A DNA stretch of 64,000 bases from Protonemura montana (GCA_947568835.1 OX387606.1:13888001-13952000), one strand, 5' to 3'; numbered from the stretch's first letter, positions 1 to 12,813 are shown. A program made the numbers and translations. The notes: a model not told the origin generated them from the letters alone.

Positions 1-60
1 CTTCTACCATACCCTGGAGTTCTTTGAATGGTGTCCACATGTCTCTACTTTTCAGAGAAC
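1..60 (-). CDS. possible partial internal exon at left edge
   Basis: On the minus strand a polypyrimidine stretch ending in TTTTTCAG (acceptor AG at 61-62) is followed by 60 bases with exactly one open frame, reading SLKSRDMWTPFKELQGMVE up to the window edge. The two other frames contain stops. This looks like the start of an exon of a minus-strand gene whose earlier exons would lie to the right and whose rest lies outside the window. I do not recognise the protein. A second stretch of raised GC at about 480-592 also follows a CTGCAG acceptor-like site on the minus strand and could be another exon, but no single frame there is convincing. Sixty bases can be open by chance, so this is a weak call. 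Confidence 0.28.
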
Positions 61-1315
61 CTGAAAAATAAGATTGATTTAAATACCGTTGGTAAATACC
101 GTTGTTGTCAACCAATTTAGAGCATTGACACATGTCTACAACAACGGAGAAGTGTAGTCGTGTAGATAGTGTGCAATTTAAATAAAAATACTTGTTCAAC
201 TATATTAATTGGTGCTACTATTCATATCATAGCAAACAGTACATTTTTTAAAAAGCTTTTAAGACTAGAACAAAAATAAGTGGAAAGGTACCTAACCAAA
301 GTACCTAACCATCAGATGCGGATAACCTAAAAACACCGTGATTTCTTTGAGTTAGAGAATGCGTTTGAACAACCTACCTTCTGCCATTGCAATAATAAAG
401 CTGACAATATTTTATTTATTAAAACCTTTTCTTGGAAAGTCTTGATACAATGATTAACATAAAATAACCAAAATACAGCCGACTAGTGGTTTGCAAATGA
501 CACCCCTCCGGACACCAACGAGCGGCATCAGCATCGGACCCAAAAGAGCGCCAGAATTCCGTAATCCACCACGGCAAATACTGCAGCAAGAACGTAGTTG
601 CACAAAGTTATTATTTTTGTACTTCATTAAAACAAAAAATGATAAAAACATCTTCCCTTTGGCCAGCTACAGGAAAAACCACGTACTGCAAACTCCTGAA
701 GGAGCATATTTTTTATCAAAGAGACAATAAGGCACTATTATAATTATAATTATTATTATTATTGTCATCGAATAATTGACACATTTGGACCATACACACG
801 GTGTTTGATCCGGACGATTCAGACTGGCAAGCTTTAAAATTGTCTTAAACGATAGCTTACGCAATATTGCTCATGTTGGGCTTCAATTGATCCATCGATT
901 GATCCTCTGTACACCCCTGATTGATCCATAACTTTTATCGTAAACAGTGATAATTTGCATGCCTATTCAAGTTGCGATTTACAAATTAACCATTGAATTA
1001 AAACATGTATAGTCTTCGGGGAAAGTCAGTTAAAATGTATAAAGTTATCGATAGTAGTAGCCAGTTAGTCTAACTTTTTTAGGAGTAAGTGGGTTTGTCC
1101 CAAGTTTGCCCTATGGCTGAACAAGGGGGAGATGTTTTTACGAAGCACGTACCGTACCGTACTACCAACCCTATACTTATCGTTCTTGCTGGAATATTTG
1201 CCGTGGCGAATGATCGGGCGAACAACCATCCCATGTCGGTCCGGTGGATTTGAACCAAAGACATTTGAACCTAGGGAATTCTGTTCATGAAAATTGTTGC
1301 GGGGATTTAAAAAGG
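61..1315. other. upstream spacer of METTL17
   Basis: Mostly AT-rich sequence with no recognised gene. It holds a short (TTA/ATT)n tract at about 738-763 and a GC-richer patch at about 480-600 that might be coding on the minus strand. The METTL17 promoter should lie in its right half. Minus-strand ORFs of 204 and 61 codons ending near 1065-1080 run antisense through METTL17 exons 1-2 and resemble no family known to me. Confidence 0.4.
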
Positions 1316-4231
1316 ATGGGTGGAAATAAGTTACTTGCCATAATTTTCCTTCGGCAGGAAATATTTCATAGACAAATATTACATTACGCAAATAAGGTAA
1401 CTTAACGCTGTTCGTTTCTACTGATTCTGTCTGGTTCTTCCATGTGAGTGGAATTAACCTAGCTTTTTTTGTCAACTTCCAGTATTCAACATCGACTACC
1501 GCAGCTAAATTGAAGTTATTACCCAAAATGGATGCGAATACCTTACTCTCTATTGAAAACAAGAATATCAAGCCTAGACACCATCCCGGAGTAATGAAAA
1601 CTAAAATCACAGAAATACCTGACAATATTTCTAATGCAATACAAAGAATTCTCAGAGGTAACGACCAACAAAAAAACACAAGCCTTTTGGTCTTTTGCTA
1701 AAGGCATAATTTCATTTTTCATTTACCTTGCTGCCGCCACTTGTGGCACTTATTCTAAGACGTTTCACTTACAGATCAACCTCTAAAGGCATTGGTTACA
1801 CAAGGAGAAGCATTGGATCGGTATTTAACTGCCCGGCATCCACCTTTAGAAGAAAAAGAATTGATTCTTAAGATTCAAAAGATCCAACACTCTCTGGAGA
1901 CCAAGGGTTGGGCTTCATTTTTAATTAATCTTTCTTAATCCTTGTGGATAACATTCTTAAAGTTTTTGAGCTCGTTTGGTTTTAGATAATGTTGATGTAT
2001 CCAAATTGGATTCTGAAAAGCGGGAACGCTTTGAAAGTAAACAGAAACATCAAATTGGAGTACGACTTAAGCAGAGCACGTATTCCTGGCAGCCAATAAT
2101 ATACAATGAATATAAAGCAATGCAGTATTTGGTAGGCAGAACTTCTGCAGAATTTGCGGTCCTATCGAAAATATTCTCTGAGATTAATATGAGGACATCA
2201 AACTTTCAACCAAAATCAATATTTGACTTTGGTTCTGGTGTTGGTTCGGCAAGCTGGTTTGTTATACATTTTTTAAGTTTTGTAAGTTTAACTAGTGTTT
2301 ACCTATTTTTGCTTAGTTTTGCTTATCTGCAGGGCTGCAAGCTCACTGTGGAAGAAATCTCTGATAGAATTTTTTAATGTTGACACTTCATGTGAAATGA
2401 ATGATTTGGCAAGTTTCATTTTAAGAGATGCAAAAGAAGATGTAAACCTTCCTAGAGGAGTATTTTTTCGTCAGTTTCTTCCTTCTTCTCATAAGGTAAA
2501 AATATTTATTGAAACTCATTGGATAAATTCACCTAATATAGGTTTGTAGCAAAATATACCATTTGTTTTGATTTTGTTCCAGATAAAGTATGATCTTGTA
2601 GTAAGTGCATACACCTTGCTTGAACTGCCATCATCTGAAAGTCGGCTGGAAACTGTCCTCAACTTGTGGAATAAATCCCAGGACTTCTTGGTGCTTGTTG
2701 AACAGGGCACAAACTCAGGCTTTCGAGTGCTAAATGAAGCGCGGGATTACATTTTGCACATAGCCAACAGTACTACCACTCCTCAAGCTCACGTATTTTC
2801 TCCAGTAAGTCCTGTCTGGCAATTTTATCTGTATACATTTGTAGTGTGCCAAAATTATAGATAAGTAAGGGGGAGAGGAAAGAAGAATGGAGTTACGTAA
2901 CTTACCTATGGAAGTGATGCAAGCGTTTACATGTTGGGTTGATGTTCCGTCTGTCGCCTGGACACACAACTGTGGATACTCAACAGAGCATACATTTTCC
3001 TTCCATCCAAAAGATCAAGGCGACAGCCTGAACCTCGCACAACTTAAGCTCTTGCGTCCTTCTAACGTTTCCTTCTGTAAGTTGTGTGACTTCACTCTTC
3101 TTTCCTTTCCCCCTGACCCTTAGTTTAAGAAACCTTTTCCGTTTGCAGGTTAACTAAAACCACAATAATTTGAGATTCTGAGCTAGTAGGTATTAATAGG
3201 ATGCTTTTCATCACTTAATTGGATGAGCTTAGCAAGCAAAGCAAAAACTCAATTTTACTGCCTGAAACAAAATACTTGTTTTTTTGCTTTACAGTACATC
3301 TTCCAACTCTCTGAACTTAGATATGCTGCATTTTTTAAAACAATCAGCTCGATAATTTTTTTATTCAGACACTTTGTTATGGTCGAATACGGTTTTCTTG
3401 ACAACATTTTTGCAGTTTGGATTTTAAAGAGCCTTTCGTGAACCAAAATCACAGAATAAAGTGCAAAAGAAAATACGCTCGTCTACAACAGAATTCCAAA
3501 TGCTTTTGCAAACCCCTAGTTAATTGAACATTATTGTTTAATTATAGAGAATTTGTGTAACTATTATTGTGTTTTCAGTGTCCACACGAACACCCATGTC
3601 CAAGAATGACACCATCCAAAATACCATGCAACTTTGAGGTCTCTTATTATCCACTGAGCTTTGGTAAAAAGCTGGATTTGAAGAAAGAGAGGTTCAGCTA
3701 TATTGTGCTCAGGAAAGGCCAAAGGGCTGAAGATGATCCTCAGTGGCCACGTGTGGTTAGTCCCATTCTTACTCGGTCAAAACTGGCTATCTGTCGGCTA
3801 TGCCACTCCGAGGGAGACCTTGGCGAAATCTCATTTACAGCTTCCAAGCACGGCAGGTGAGAAATAAATCACAAGAACCTTTTTCTACTCCTGTTGCCCT
3901 TCAGGATCCAAGAGTGTGACAACTTAGGTTGATTTGTAATCCTTTACAACATCCTCTATTGACTGTATTGAACCTATCCACATCTCCACAATTTACGTCT
4001 GAAAATATCGCTACATGTATTATCAATTGTTGCGGTTAGTATTAATGGAGATACATTGAGCATAAACCTTTCTCACATGTGAGTGCACATGTAAATGTTT
4101 AATTTCAAATTTAGCAATCACGTTTGGGAAACATATTTTAATTCTTATCTTCTTTCAGAATACCATATAGATGTGCCAAGTCCAGTAACTGGGGTGATCT
4201 TCTACCAATAACAATTATCAAAAACAAATAA
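1316..4231 (+). CDS. METTL17: METTL17, mitochondrial ribosome small-subunit assembly factor
   Basis: Exons: 1316-1396, 1483-1657, 1775-1906, 1986-2256, 2333-2495, 2583-2804, 3579-3856, 4159-4231; 464 aa, close to the 456 aa of human METTL17 (Rsm22 family). The family works in the mitochondrial matrix on the small ribosomal subunit and carries an Fe-S cluster. Visible features: exon 1 encodes a basic/hydrophobic leader starting MGGNKLLAIIFLRQEIF that fits a mitochondrial presequence; a SAM-binding motif FDFGSGVGSASWA is rebuilt exactly across the exon 4/5 junction; GVFFRQFLP and LVLVEQGTNSG follow; exon 7 starts CPHEHPCPRM (C349, C355), then IPC (C365) and CRLC, the cysteine-rich segment that holds the cluster in this family; the C-terminus YRCAKSSNWGDLLP matches the family. 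The start ATG at 1316 was chosen because it opens a phase-0 exon with a good GTAACT donor; earlier non-coding exons cannot be excluded. The donor after exon 3 (AGG|GTTGGG) is weak but keeps frame. Its 3' end faces TPX2. Confidence 0.9.
2865..3122. repeat. fold-back element in METTL17 intron 6
   Basis: The two ends are imperfect inverted repeats of about 38 bases: GTAAGGGGGAGAGGAAAGAA at the left, and its complement (TTCTTTCC...CCCTGACCCTTA) at the right. About 180 bases of non-repetitive sequence lie between them. The element fills much of the intron between METTL17 exons 6 and 7. It has no coding capacity, so it reads as a non-autonomous MITE-type element. No target duplication is clear. Confidence 0.6.
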
Positions 4232-4506
4232 TTATAAAGAAAAATTACATCATTAAAATAATTTATTGAAAAAGAAATACATTTTTTTTTTTTAACAAGG
4301 ATAGTTCATAAAAGAACAAGTTTAACAAATAAGACATCAATAATGTAAATAAGAAATGCTAAATAAATGGATGTTTTATTCCAGCCAGCTGAAAGATGCT
4401 TGTGAAACACCTGCATGTAGCCACCGGCAAGCGGTGTTTGGCCATCTTCACGATCCATTTACCAACACCGATATAGTAGTCAAAGCAGAATAAAAACAGA
4501 AAGACT

Positions 4507-4803
4507 ATGAAATATTATTTTAATTACCTTACATTATTTCTCGGTTATTATTTCAGCATGCATTACTGCCGAGAAAAGTCAACACGAGGAAGACATCTTC
4601 CTTCTGTGACATTGCACCCAGATTTTTCATTCAAGGATGGTGATCCTCTCTCCAAAAAAACATCTTCCCAGTTTGTAATACACTCCTACCTAAAAGTGAA
4701 TGGGTGGGTTGCTATCAGCCTGTCTAGCTTAGAAATGCCACAATTTATCAAAACCAGCCCTCAACTTCCTCTTGCTGAATTCTTGGCAAATCTTAAGTGT
4801 TAA
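4507..4803 (+). CDS. unrecognised small ORF between METTL17 and TPX2
   Basis: A 98-codon ORF begins at an ATG and opens with a hydrophobic stretch (MKYYFNYLTLFLGYYF), then a mixed segment that includes FVIHSYLKVNGW and SLEMPQFIKT and ends LAEFLANLKC. The body after position 4555 follows a TATTTCAG acceptor-like site and has coding-like composition. Just upstream, 4385-4489 also follows a CCAG acceptor and is open (CSHRQAVFGHLHDPF, DIVVKAE, stop). That upstream piece is in phase with the METTL17 exon 7 donor, so it could be an alternative METTL17 terminal exon. I recognise neither piece. It may be a small gene, alternative 3' exons of METTL17, or the remains of a lost gene. Confidence 0.3.
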   Translation: MKYYFNYLTLFLGYYFSMHYCREKSTRGRHLPSVTLHPDFSFKDGDPLSKKTSSQFVIHSYLKVNGWVAISLSSLEMPQFIKTSPQLPLAEFLANLKC

Positions 4804-4868
4804 AAAGATTGATTTTACTATTATTTGTAAATATAAAAAAAAATATATTTCATAAATATCCAGGACCG

Positions 4869-7800
4869 TTACTGTTGAGAACTGTTTGGCTGACGAAATG
4901 GCGTTATCGGGACTGTAAGCTCCTTGTCTGATGTCTTTATACGAAACGACTTGAATTTAGGAACCGGAATCGCATGGTGCACTCGTTCTTTGCGAATTTT
5001 TGCAATTTCTTCGGTCTCCTTTTGAGCCCGCTCTTGCTGACATTGCTTACGGCGCTCATTCATTTCGTCTTCATTGGCTTTACGAACTTTTTCAATATCT
5101 GCCCATTCCTTGGCTCGACGCTCAGTGTTAAAATCAAATGGCTCCACTTCGAGCGGTGGCGGCTCAACTTTCTTCACTTCAAATGGACGGGAGTGAACAA
5201 CGGTCGCTGGCCTTGCCTTGAAAACAGCAATCTTCTTCAGCAGATCTTCTTCTTCTTGTTTCTAAAAATAAGCACAGTTTAAGGCGGCATTCACTCTACA
5301 TTCTACAGTAAAAAAAAAGCAACAAATGTTATCTTTAAATGCATATTAATCTAATCATGTATGCAGGCAGTGGTGTAGTCCCGAGTAAACGTGGCTACAA
5401 AGTGTAAGCAAATCTTATATAAAAGAAAACCCTAATAAATTGCAATATATGCACTTGAGCGTTTAAAAAAAATTAGCTGTCCGTATTTTAAGGCTTCGAC
5501 TGAAATAACAAATTCTCCACATTTTGGCTCTTGCTGCACAGTTGATGTGCAGAATTTTGATTTAATCACCTTACGATAGCTACGATAGCCTACGAATTTG
5601 GCTAAATCAACGTTATATATAATATAACAAAATAAACTGACTTCCTGAATGCATGAACAACCACAATAAACTAATGGAAAGGTAACTAACGGGTTGCCCA
5701 AAAATGTCAGTGCTAGTAATAAGTTTGGCAGTGGACATGTAATGGACAAACCAACAATATGAAACCCTAGAAGATTTCGGAACCCCCCCTCCCCATATAT
5801 ACCATATATCCACATTTTTACTCAGCACTTCACTGCATTATGAACAATTTTGCACTGAAGGAGAAATTATGGTAAAAAAAAAACACTTTTCAATAAAGTT
5901 ATGTCTGGCTGTGGTGTCGGAAACCCAATAAATTTACAACATTTTTTTAAAAATTGTCCTCAGAACGAGTTCGATTTTGATCATCTGGTTCTAAAAAAGT
6001 ATCATTTAAAAGGAAACTGACATTTCAAGCTCACACCTAGGCCATTTACTCGTTGGTAAGTGGTGCATCATCTTCTTTCTTTCCCAGATATTGTTACATG
6101 AGCAAATTGGCACACATGAGCTGTATGCAAGGAATTTGTGAAAAAATGAGCTCGTGAGTGAAAATAAATTGCATCCATACCTTTGTCTTGATCAGATTTT
6201 CACGGCGTGCCTTGTACCCGTCATTTAGAAACATGGACATGACTGGCGCATTTGGCAGAACGGCGTTATTGTTGAGTGATACTGTAGAGCCGCCAATTGA
6301 CCGTGGAATGGGATTTGCATGGAACTCAGTTTTTCTTCGTTCTTCTTCAAGGAACTGCTTGATTTTTTGTTCCTTTTTTTCCTGGTTTAGCCGGTCTCGT
6401 TCGTGGAAACTGAACGGGGCAACTTCAGTAGCTCGGCGGTGGCCTACGTTTGGGGTGCCAAAGTGAAAGATGGCATGCTGCCCTATTACTTTCTGATCTC
6501 CCTTTTCCTATTGGAATGAATGATTTGTTAGATTGAGCAATTGATTATTAATTAATCAGGCGGTAGTTTGCTTGGTAACCCAAGCTTCGATTTATAGGTG
6601 GCCTATAGGTGGCCTTTGCAATATAGACCCCACACTGAAAATGAAAGTTGCTTACAGAGATGACCAACGCCGTGCGCCGGGCAGATGCTAATCTACGTTG
6701 CTCAAATGACGGAGCAACAGGATCTGTCAGTTTTGGCACAGTCTTTTCTCCGATTCCAGTAACTCCATCTAATAACCCTTTCGGGATAGGTCTAGCGGCA
6801 AAGGTGAACATTGGCGTTCTAGCCCGCTCCTGAAAGTTCAAAGAGATTAAGATTGGTGCCTGGTTTTCCAGCTTGTTATTGTTGACCTGTGATCAAAGAC
6901 CATAAGTTCATAACACTCAGTGGAATTTCCTTGGAGGATTGACCTAGGATATTTTTCAACTAACCGTTTTGGGATTTTCGGTGAGGTGAAAAGGTTCGAT
7001 TGCAGTTACTGGACGCTTCTCAATCGGCTTGCCAAGGTTAGGAGTCTTAAAAACCTTCGGATTGAATGGCAACGCTGTGACTTTGTGGCTAAAATAAATG
7101 TTCATGGAAAAAACCGTTTTAAAAATTGTTTGCATTAAACATAAAACATAGGAACCGAAATGTATAACGGGGGTTAATAAAGCTGTACATAAAGGGCCAT
7201 AGTGAGCAATAAGCAGAGACCATACCCTAAATATGCATCTCTGTTAGAGATAGGGTATTTCGAAAGCATGTATTTGGTACCCTCTCTCCACAGTATAAAT
7301 AAATCACTCCAAATGTAAATATATCATAATTGATTCTACCATATCATGTATGCAAGTTGCTCAAAATTATGTTGATGCTCCCAATTTCTGTGATGTAAGA
7401 AGACACACACGATTCTCGACCCAAGAAATGGTGAACATGAAAGATAATGAATGAAGTCCTTTTCTTAAATGACAAGAACCAGTTTTCCTGTCAGTAGGGT
7501 CTTGTTGCTACAGGCCAATCAAACAAGGCGAACATAATTATTGTCAGCTTTGCACTATTTGTTTTGATGAGAGTAAATCCACATTAAAGGGAAGCCATCT
7601 GGAGCAATCGGAATCGGTACTTAACTTATCTCCTGTTCGTCTAATCGGGCTTGCCTGAACGGGGCATAGCCATCTACTCTGGACCTTAACATTTTTTTTT
7701 TTGGGTGGATTGTTTTATGAGCCCAGTATTCAGTAGCGCTACCGTTATTTTTAATCACCTCTTTATTTCCTTGAGCTCTTCCTCCTCCTTCTCTTGAATA

Positions 7801-10562
7801 GTAGGGTAGTGCACGGGCCTCGAGCGTAATTTTGCCATCAAGGCAGGAGACTGAGGCACTGTGGTCTTCAAAACTGAGCTGGACTTGGCACATGGAATCA
7901 TGGCTGAAAAGATAGCATTTAAGTTACAGTAAAATGGCAGTAAGTCAACATTTTTGGAACAAGTGGTAAGAGGTCAGATCATCTCAAATTTGGAGAAAAA
8001 TTGAATGCGCCTCCCTAAAAAATAACACAGCCCACACGTAATTTGACAGTAAGAAATTCGAAATGGGAAGTGTAAGGTAGCATCATCTTGACCTTTCATT
8101 TCTGAAGATGAATGAAAATTTCATTCAGATGGAAAATTATGGAAATGTGTGGTTAATTTTAGGTAACAGAAATTTCTGGAAAACCAATTCGAAGGATTTT
8201 ATAAAAATGTAATCTAATACATTATTAACACCTTAACTTTAGCCTGGATTAGTTTGTGTTGCACCGAGGACCTAAATGAAAACTCACAGCCTCGAGGTTT
8301 TGAGTGGAACCGATTTGGAGTGCTCCGTTGGAATTTATACAGCTCTTCTGCCATCGAAACAAATCGCTTGACTTTCGGAAAAGAGCATTTCGGCGATTCT
8401 TTTGCTTTCCTTTTATCATGGACAGGCTTGGGAAGCTGCTCAGTTTCAGGTCTTGCAAATGCAGTGCTTCGCAAATTGGGCTGAAAATTAAGAAAATAGT
8501 TAGCGTTGATTTGGTAGTCAGGGAGTGGCGTGAAACATAAATACCATATTCCATCTTATGGGTCAACTCTTGTGGGTGAACTCAAAGACCTAGTCTCAGA
8601 AAAGACTCACAGGTGGTTGAAGAATGGGATTTTGACAAAGTGGCAGTGATTGTTCAGGTTCCTCCAATTGTGTCTGCACTTCAAGTGATGCAGCATGACT
8701 GTCCAGCCCTCCAGAAATAGCTTCAACACCAATCTCCTTGTCAGCCAAGCTAGTCTTTCCTGTAAGTTTGTCGCTTGACTAACAAGAAAACAAAACAAAT
8801 TTAGCACAAAAAGAATACAAAATTATCAAACAAATTTAGCAAAATAAACTCAAAAGCTCTAGTTAAAGAAAGCTCACTTTTTTGTTGGGTTCAGGAGCAG
8901 GACTAAAGCATGCCTGGGATTTGCGAATCACAGAACGTGAACGAAGGATTATTGTTGGGGTGTTGACTACGGTGTCTAGCCTGGTTTCCATTGGATGAAC
9001 CTTCTCCACAGGCTTATCATGAAACTTAACTGATTTTCTTGCAGAAGCAATAAAATTCTTTTCAGACAATTCCATAGACTTCAGTGCAAAACTAAAAAAA
9101 AAAAAAAACATCTATATATATATATAATTATGGCATAACATTAAACTTTAATTTCAAATTGCCTAACTAGGGAACATCAAACATGCACATAGGTGTATTT
9201 TCTGCAATCGTGAGAATTCCTTGCACTGCATGGACACAGTTTGTTACTTTTTGCTGTTAAGAAACGGCATATGAAGTGACGAAAACATGGAATAACTTAC
9301 CTTAAACTGTCTAATGGTGCAGGAGTTGCCGCAGTCCCAACTTTTGTTGTTTCGTTCGAATATTCATTTCCAAGAATTAACTGGCGGTTAACTGGAGTCT
9401 TGGAATTGTTTTCCTTGTTTTCATCATCTTCAAATTGGGAGTCAATATTGTTTGTCATTGGTGTCATATACTCACTCGTGGAGGTTTCAGTTGATTCATT
9501 CTCTAAAGTTTGACTAAATGGACTCATAACTTCCTGCTTAATGTCCAGCAATTCTTTGTTGCTGGAACCTGTTGATATTGAATAATTATGAGCAAGGCAT
9601 TTCATGTTATGGCATTTCATTAAAAAAAAAATTGTTGTTTAAGAGTGATTTATACAGTTTTAGTCACATAGGTTGTGCAAGGTGGCTTCAATTACCTACC
9701 AGAACAAAAACTGCAATCTGATAATTGTTTATTGCAGAGTTCTACATTAACAAAATATTATTTTGTAAACACCACTACTGCCCATCCAAAACTCGTTTTT
9801 AATTGCCTACTACTGACTAGTGGATACTTAGCTCGCAAAATCTAAAACGCCATCTAAAGGAGTAGCCCCCCTTCATTTTCTCGCAAATAAATGATAACAC
9901 AAATTTTGTAAAAGTTAGCCTTTTTTTGTCCTAGGCTGGGCCAAAAATTAGGACCATCACGGATCGAAAGCCTATCACGTACTTTATCATCTGTGAAATT
10001 TTTAATGTTGTTTCTATTTGCTTTAATGCGTTATTAACAATGGACTATTTAAGTGCTTTTCCTTTTGTACACACTGATTCCGAGCTATTGAAGGCGAAGG
10101 CTGAGGCTAACTTCCCACGAACTATAAGACTGCCCGAGGTATACATCAGTTCTTTGCTTAAGGTCATCCAGGCACTACAAGGGATCATTTTGAGTAGGTT
10201 GTACAAGTAGCCAAGGCTTCTTTAAATAAACCTACTCTACATACAGACATTGGTAAATTTAGGATGGGAAAATAGTAGATTTTGTCTTTTTTAAGTCACA
10301 CTGCCTGTCAAAATACGAAGATCCCTTCAGCATGATTCCTTCTGCGTACGCTCCGGATTACAATGAAACCAGACTCTTTACAGCACAATTGCCACGCTTA
10401 AATTACCACTTGTATATGTAGTTAGAACAATTTTAAAATGATAAATTGATTACCAAAGAAGTCATCTGCACCGTCGTTATCGATAGCGGTTGATAGAGTA
10501 GGCAGATCTAACTGGTTAAAAGGGTATGCCGTGTCATACTCGAAGTCACTATGACGATCCAT
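4869..10562 (-). CDS. TPX2: TPX2, spindle assembly factor and Aurora A activator
   Basis: Exons in transcript order: 10562-10454, 9568-9301, 9091-8878, 8778-8611, 8480-8288, 7903-7759, 7088-6965, 6829-6656, 6507-6181, 5261-4869; total 2115 nt = 704 aa plus stop, against 747 aa in human. In the family, TPX2 nucleates microtubules near chromosomes under Ran control and activates Aurora A kinase. Seen here: the N-terminus FEYDTAYPFNQLDLP followed by DDFF matches the two-part Aurora A binding segment (aromatic residues at both contact sites). Central repeats of the FSF/FKF type (VAPFSFHERDRLNQEKK, FHANPIPRS, FNPKVFKTP) and the C-terminal TPX2 domain (PFDFNTERRAKEWAD, then a long charged helix) follow. 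All nine junctions keep frame. It is head-to-head with EMC10 and tail-to-tail with METTL17. Confidence 0.92.
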
Positions 10563-11130
10563 TTCTTCAGGATTGATAAGGCCTCGATGCGTTTAAGAAG
10601 ATTGAGAAATACCAAAATCACATTTAAAGTAAAGTTATCGATGGCTCACAGCAAAACAGACGCAAGAAAGTCGTTGACGGCGTCCACCCTGGCGCCCGAT
10701 TACTGAATGATTTGATTTAACGCCCAACGAGTCCATAGACGTCATTGGTTGTGTACATTTCAAAATCAGCCAATCACAGACATGTATCCTGTAAACATAT
10801 GTACTCTGCTGTATATTTAAATTTGAATTAAGTCTCAGACATTCTTAATAAATTCCTAACCTTTAAAGTAATACATTCCTAACTTTTAAATTAATGACGA
10901 ATAGAGTACTTTGGCAATCTTATCTAATTAATATGCCTTATTAGTAGTTGTACCACTTCAGTAGTAGTTACTATGCACAGCCGCTTGTAGTGCCTTCAAC
11001 GTCAAATTTTAAATAATTTTACAAGGCGGTGGCAGTGAGGAGTGAGATTCATGAAAACCTGATTGCAATAATTATTGATTTAAACACATTTGATGTAATT
11101 AACGGACTAAAAATATAAACTTTATTAATT
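10563..11130. promoter_or_regulatory. shared promoter interval TPX2/EMC10
   Basis: About 570 bases separate the two start codons of divergent genes, so both promoters and 5' UTRs must fit here unless there are upstream non-coding exons. The TPX2-proximal part (10670-10730) is GC-richer and contains GGCGCCCGA at 10691, which resembles an E2F-type core and would fit the cell-cycle expression known for TPX2 in vertebrates. No TATA box is obvious. The regulatory reading is inference. Confidence 0.45.
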
Positions 11131-12662
11131 ATGTTGTATTTCAAAGAAACACTTAAATTAGTTTGTGTTGTATTATGCGTCATTGGGCAAGAAATACACG
11201 CCGTAAGTATGAATATTTTTATAGGTTAAGCTTGTGTCATCTTTGATTTAAACCATTTATTTTACATTTTTTGACTTTTTTATTTTATTTAACAGTTCCA
11301 GAACGAAATCGGTTTAGATTATGACGGTGTCTTGAGTGTAAGACTAGAGCACGCCCTAAATAATGACCCAATTGCTGACTTTACTGATCGAGGATCCGTA
11401 ACTATTCAAAGTATTCGTTCTGGAGCGGTGGCTCTTCAGCAAATAGCCCTCACAACAGCTGCAAAACAAAAGTTAAAGGTAAGCCAGCTTTGTCACTGCT
11501 TTAGTTCAATCTTTAATTGGGTTATTTTTCTCTAATACCATTTAGTCCATGCCATTACCCTGCATTGTGAATAACAGGCACTGTTAATATGGCAAAATTG
11601 CTCAAGCTTACCTTTGTGTTTATTATTGTCCCGTTGACTGGTACATTGTACATAGTATGGGTATCGTCAAGTTATGATTATGCTATGAATATGCGTATGG
11701 TTAGAATTGATTGATTAGAATTGATTGATTGAATTCAATTGATTATTAGGCAAGTTTTTTACTGCTCATAGTTTTTTTACCTACATGTAATTATTTTTTA
11801 GAAACTAGCAGAAGCTGATGGACTCTATCGAATTCGGTCCTTTGTACGCTCTTCAGATGGAAAAGAGATGTCGTTTCTCTCGTTTGTGAAAGCTGTATGT
11901 TTGATTTTTACAGCCCCTGAGTGGTACTGCCTCTGTTGTACTACTCCTAAGTCTTTTATTGTTATAATGTATTGATTGCAGTGCGCTATAATCGAGGCGC
12001 GAATGTCAGACATTATGACCGTAACATTGGACCACACAGGATCACCTATCGCTGTTTCACTAGCAACTTCTCCCACACTCTGCGTAGGAAGTGATGTATC
12101 AAATGATGATTTAACACACTTTAACACTACTGTTTTTATACGAACAATGGAACAGGGACCTGTGTAAGTATCTATTTATGACTTCTCTTTTTTGGTCATG
12201 TAACTGTCCCCAGTGTGATAACTGCTACTTCATTATCTCAGCATTTTTGTATCTCTTGTCTGTCCTAACCTAACCTGTATTTCTGGTTTTATTTATAGCC
12301 CTGATACAGCTTCGTACATACAGAAAATTGAACGGGAAAAAGAATCCCAGGCCCGAGGAGAAGTAAAAGATAATAGGTCCTTCATCGCAAAATACGTAAG
12401 TTAAAACCTAGCTAGATGTTAAGTAGGTATTAAACAGCTAGGTGCAACATTCTAGATTTGCTACACTCACTTTTCTATATTATGAGGGTAGATATTGTTA
12501 ACTACAATTATACAACTTTTATAAGTGAGCAAATTCCATCCATGCATTATGAAATCATTTCAGTGGATGTACATTGTTCCGGTGGTGATCTTCGTGGTGT
12601 TGTCTGGGGCGTCTAACCCAGATGGTGGAGCTGCTGCTGGTGGAGGAGGGGCTGCAAGATAG
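11131..12662 (+). CDS. EMC10: EMC10, ER membrane protein complex subunit 10
   Basis: Exons: 11131-11202, 11296-11478, 11802-11894, 11982-12163, 12299-12395, 12564-12662; 241 aa against about 262 in human. EMC10 is the lumenal/membrane subunit of the ER insertase that inserts tail-anchored and multipass proteins. The whole of exon 1 encodes a signal peptide (MLYFKETLKLVCVVLCVIG). The lumenal beta-rich domain follows, with the family landmarks LSVRLEHAL, RIRSFVRS and TVLDHTG-like TVTLDHTG. A membrane segment WMYIVPVVIFVVLSG (about residues 210-224) then precedes a short Gly/Ala-rich tail ending in AAR. This is the membrane-anchored isoform layout. Phase is kept at all junctions. Confidence 0.9.
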
Positions 12663-12813
12663 AATCACCCACCTTTTCTTCTACCGCATATCCTTCGTTG
12701 TGAGTCTTGTGAGTCTTGTCATGCTGCCTTCAGGATTACAAGAAACTATGTATGTTACTAGGCAGTTATTTTACCATCACTCAAAAACACATCTTATCAT
12801 CAAACCTGTTTGA

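Noticed and set aside
1235-1255. GGTTCAAATCC on the minus strand, a B-box-like word
   Set aside because: The flanking bases do not pair as a T stem and no acceptor arms or A box are present.
1065-1679. 204-codon minus-strand ORF over METTL17 exons 1-2
   Set aside because: Antisense to the better-supported METTL17 exons, with no splice context or family resemblance; begins inside coding sequence.
6995-7008. GGTTCGATTGC, B-box-like
   Set aside because: It is within a TPX2 exon, lacks the terminal CC and has no tRNA context.
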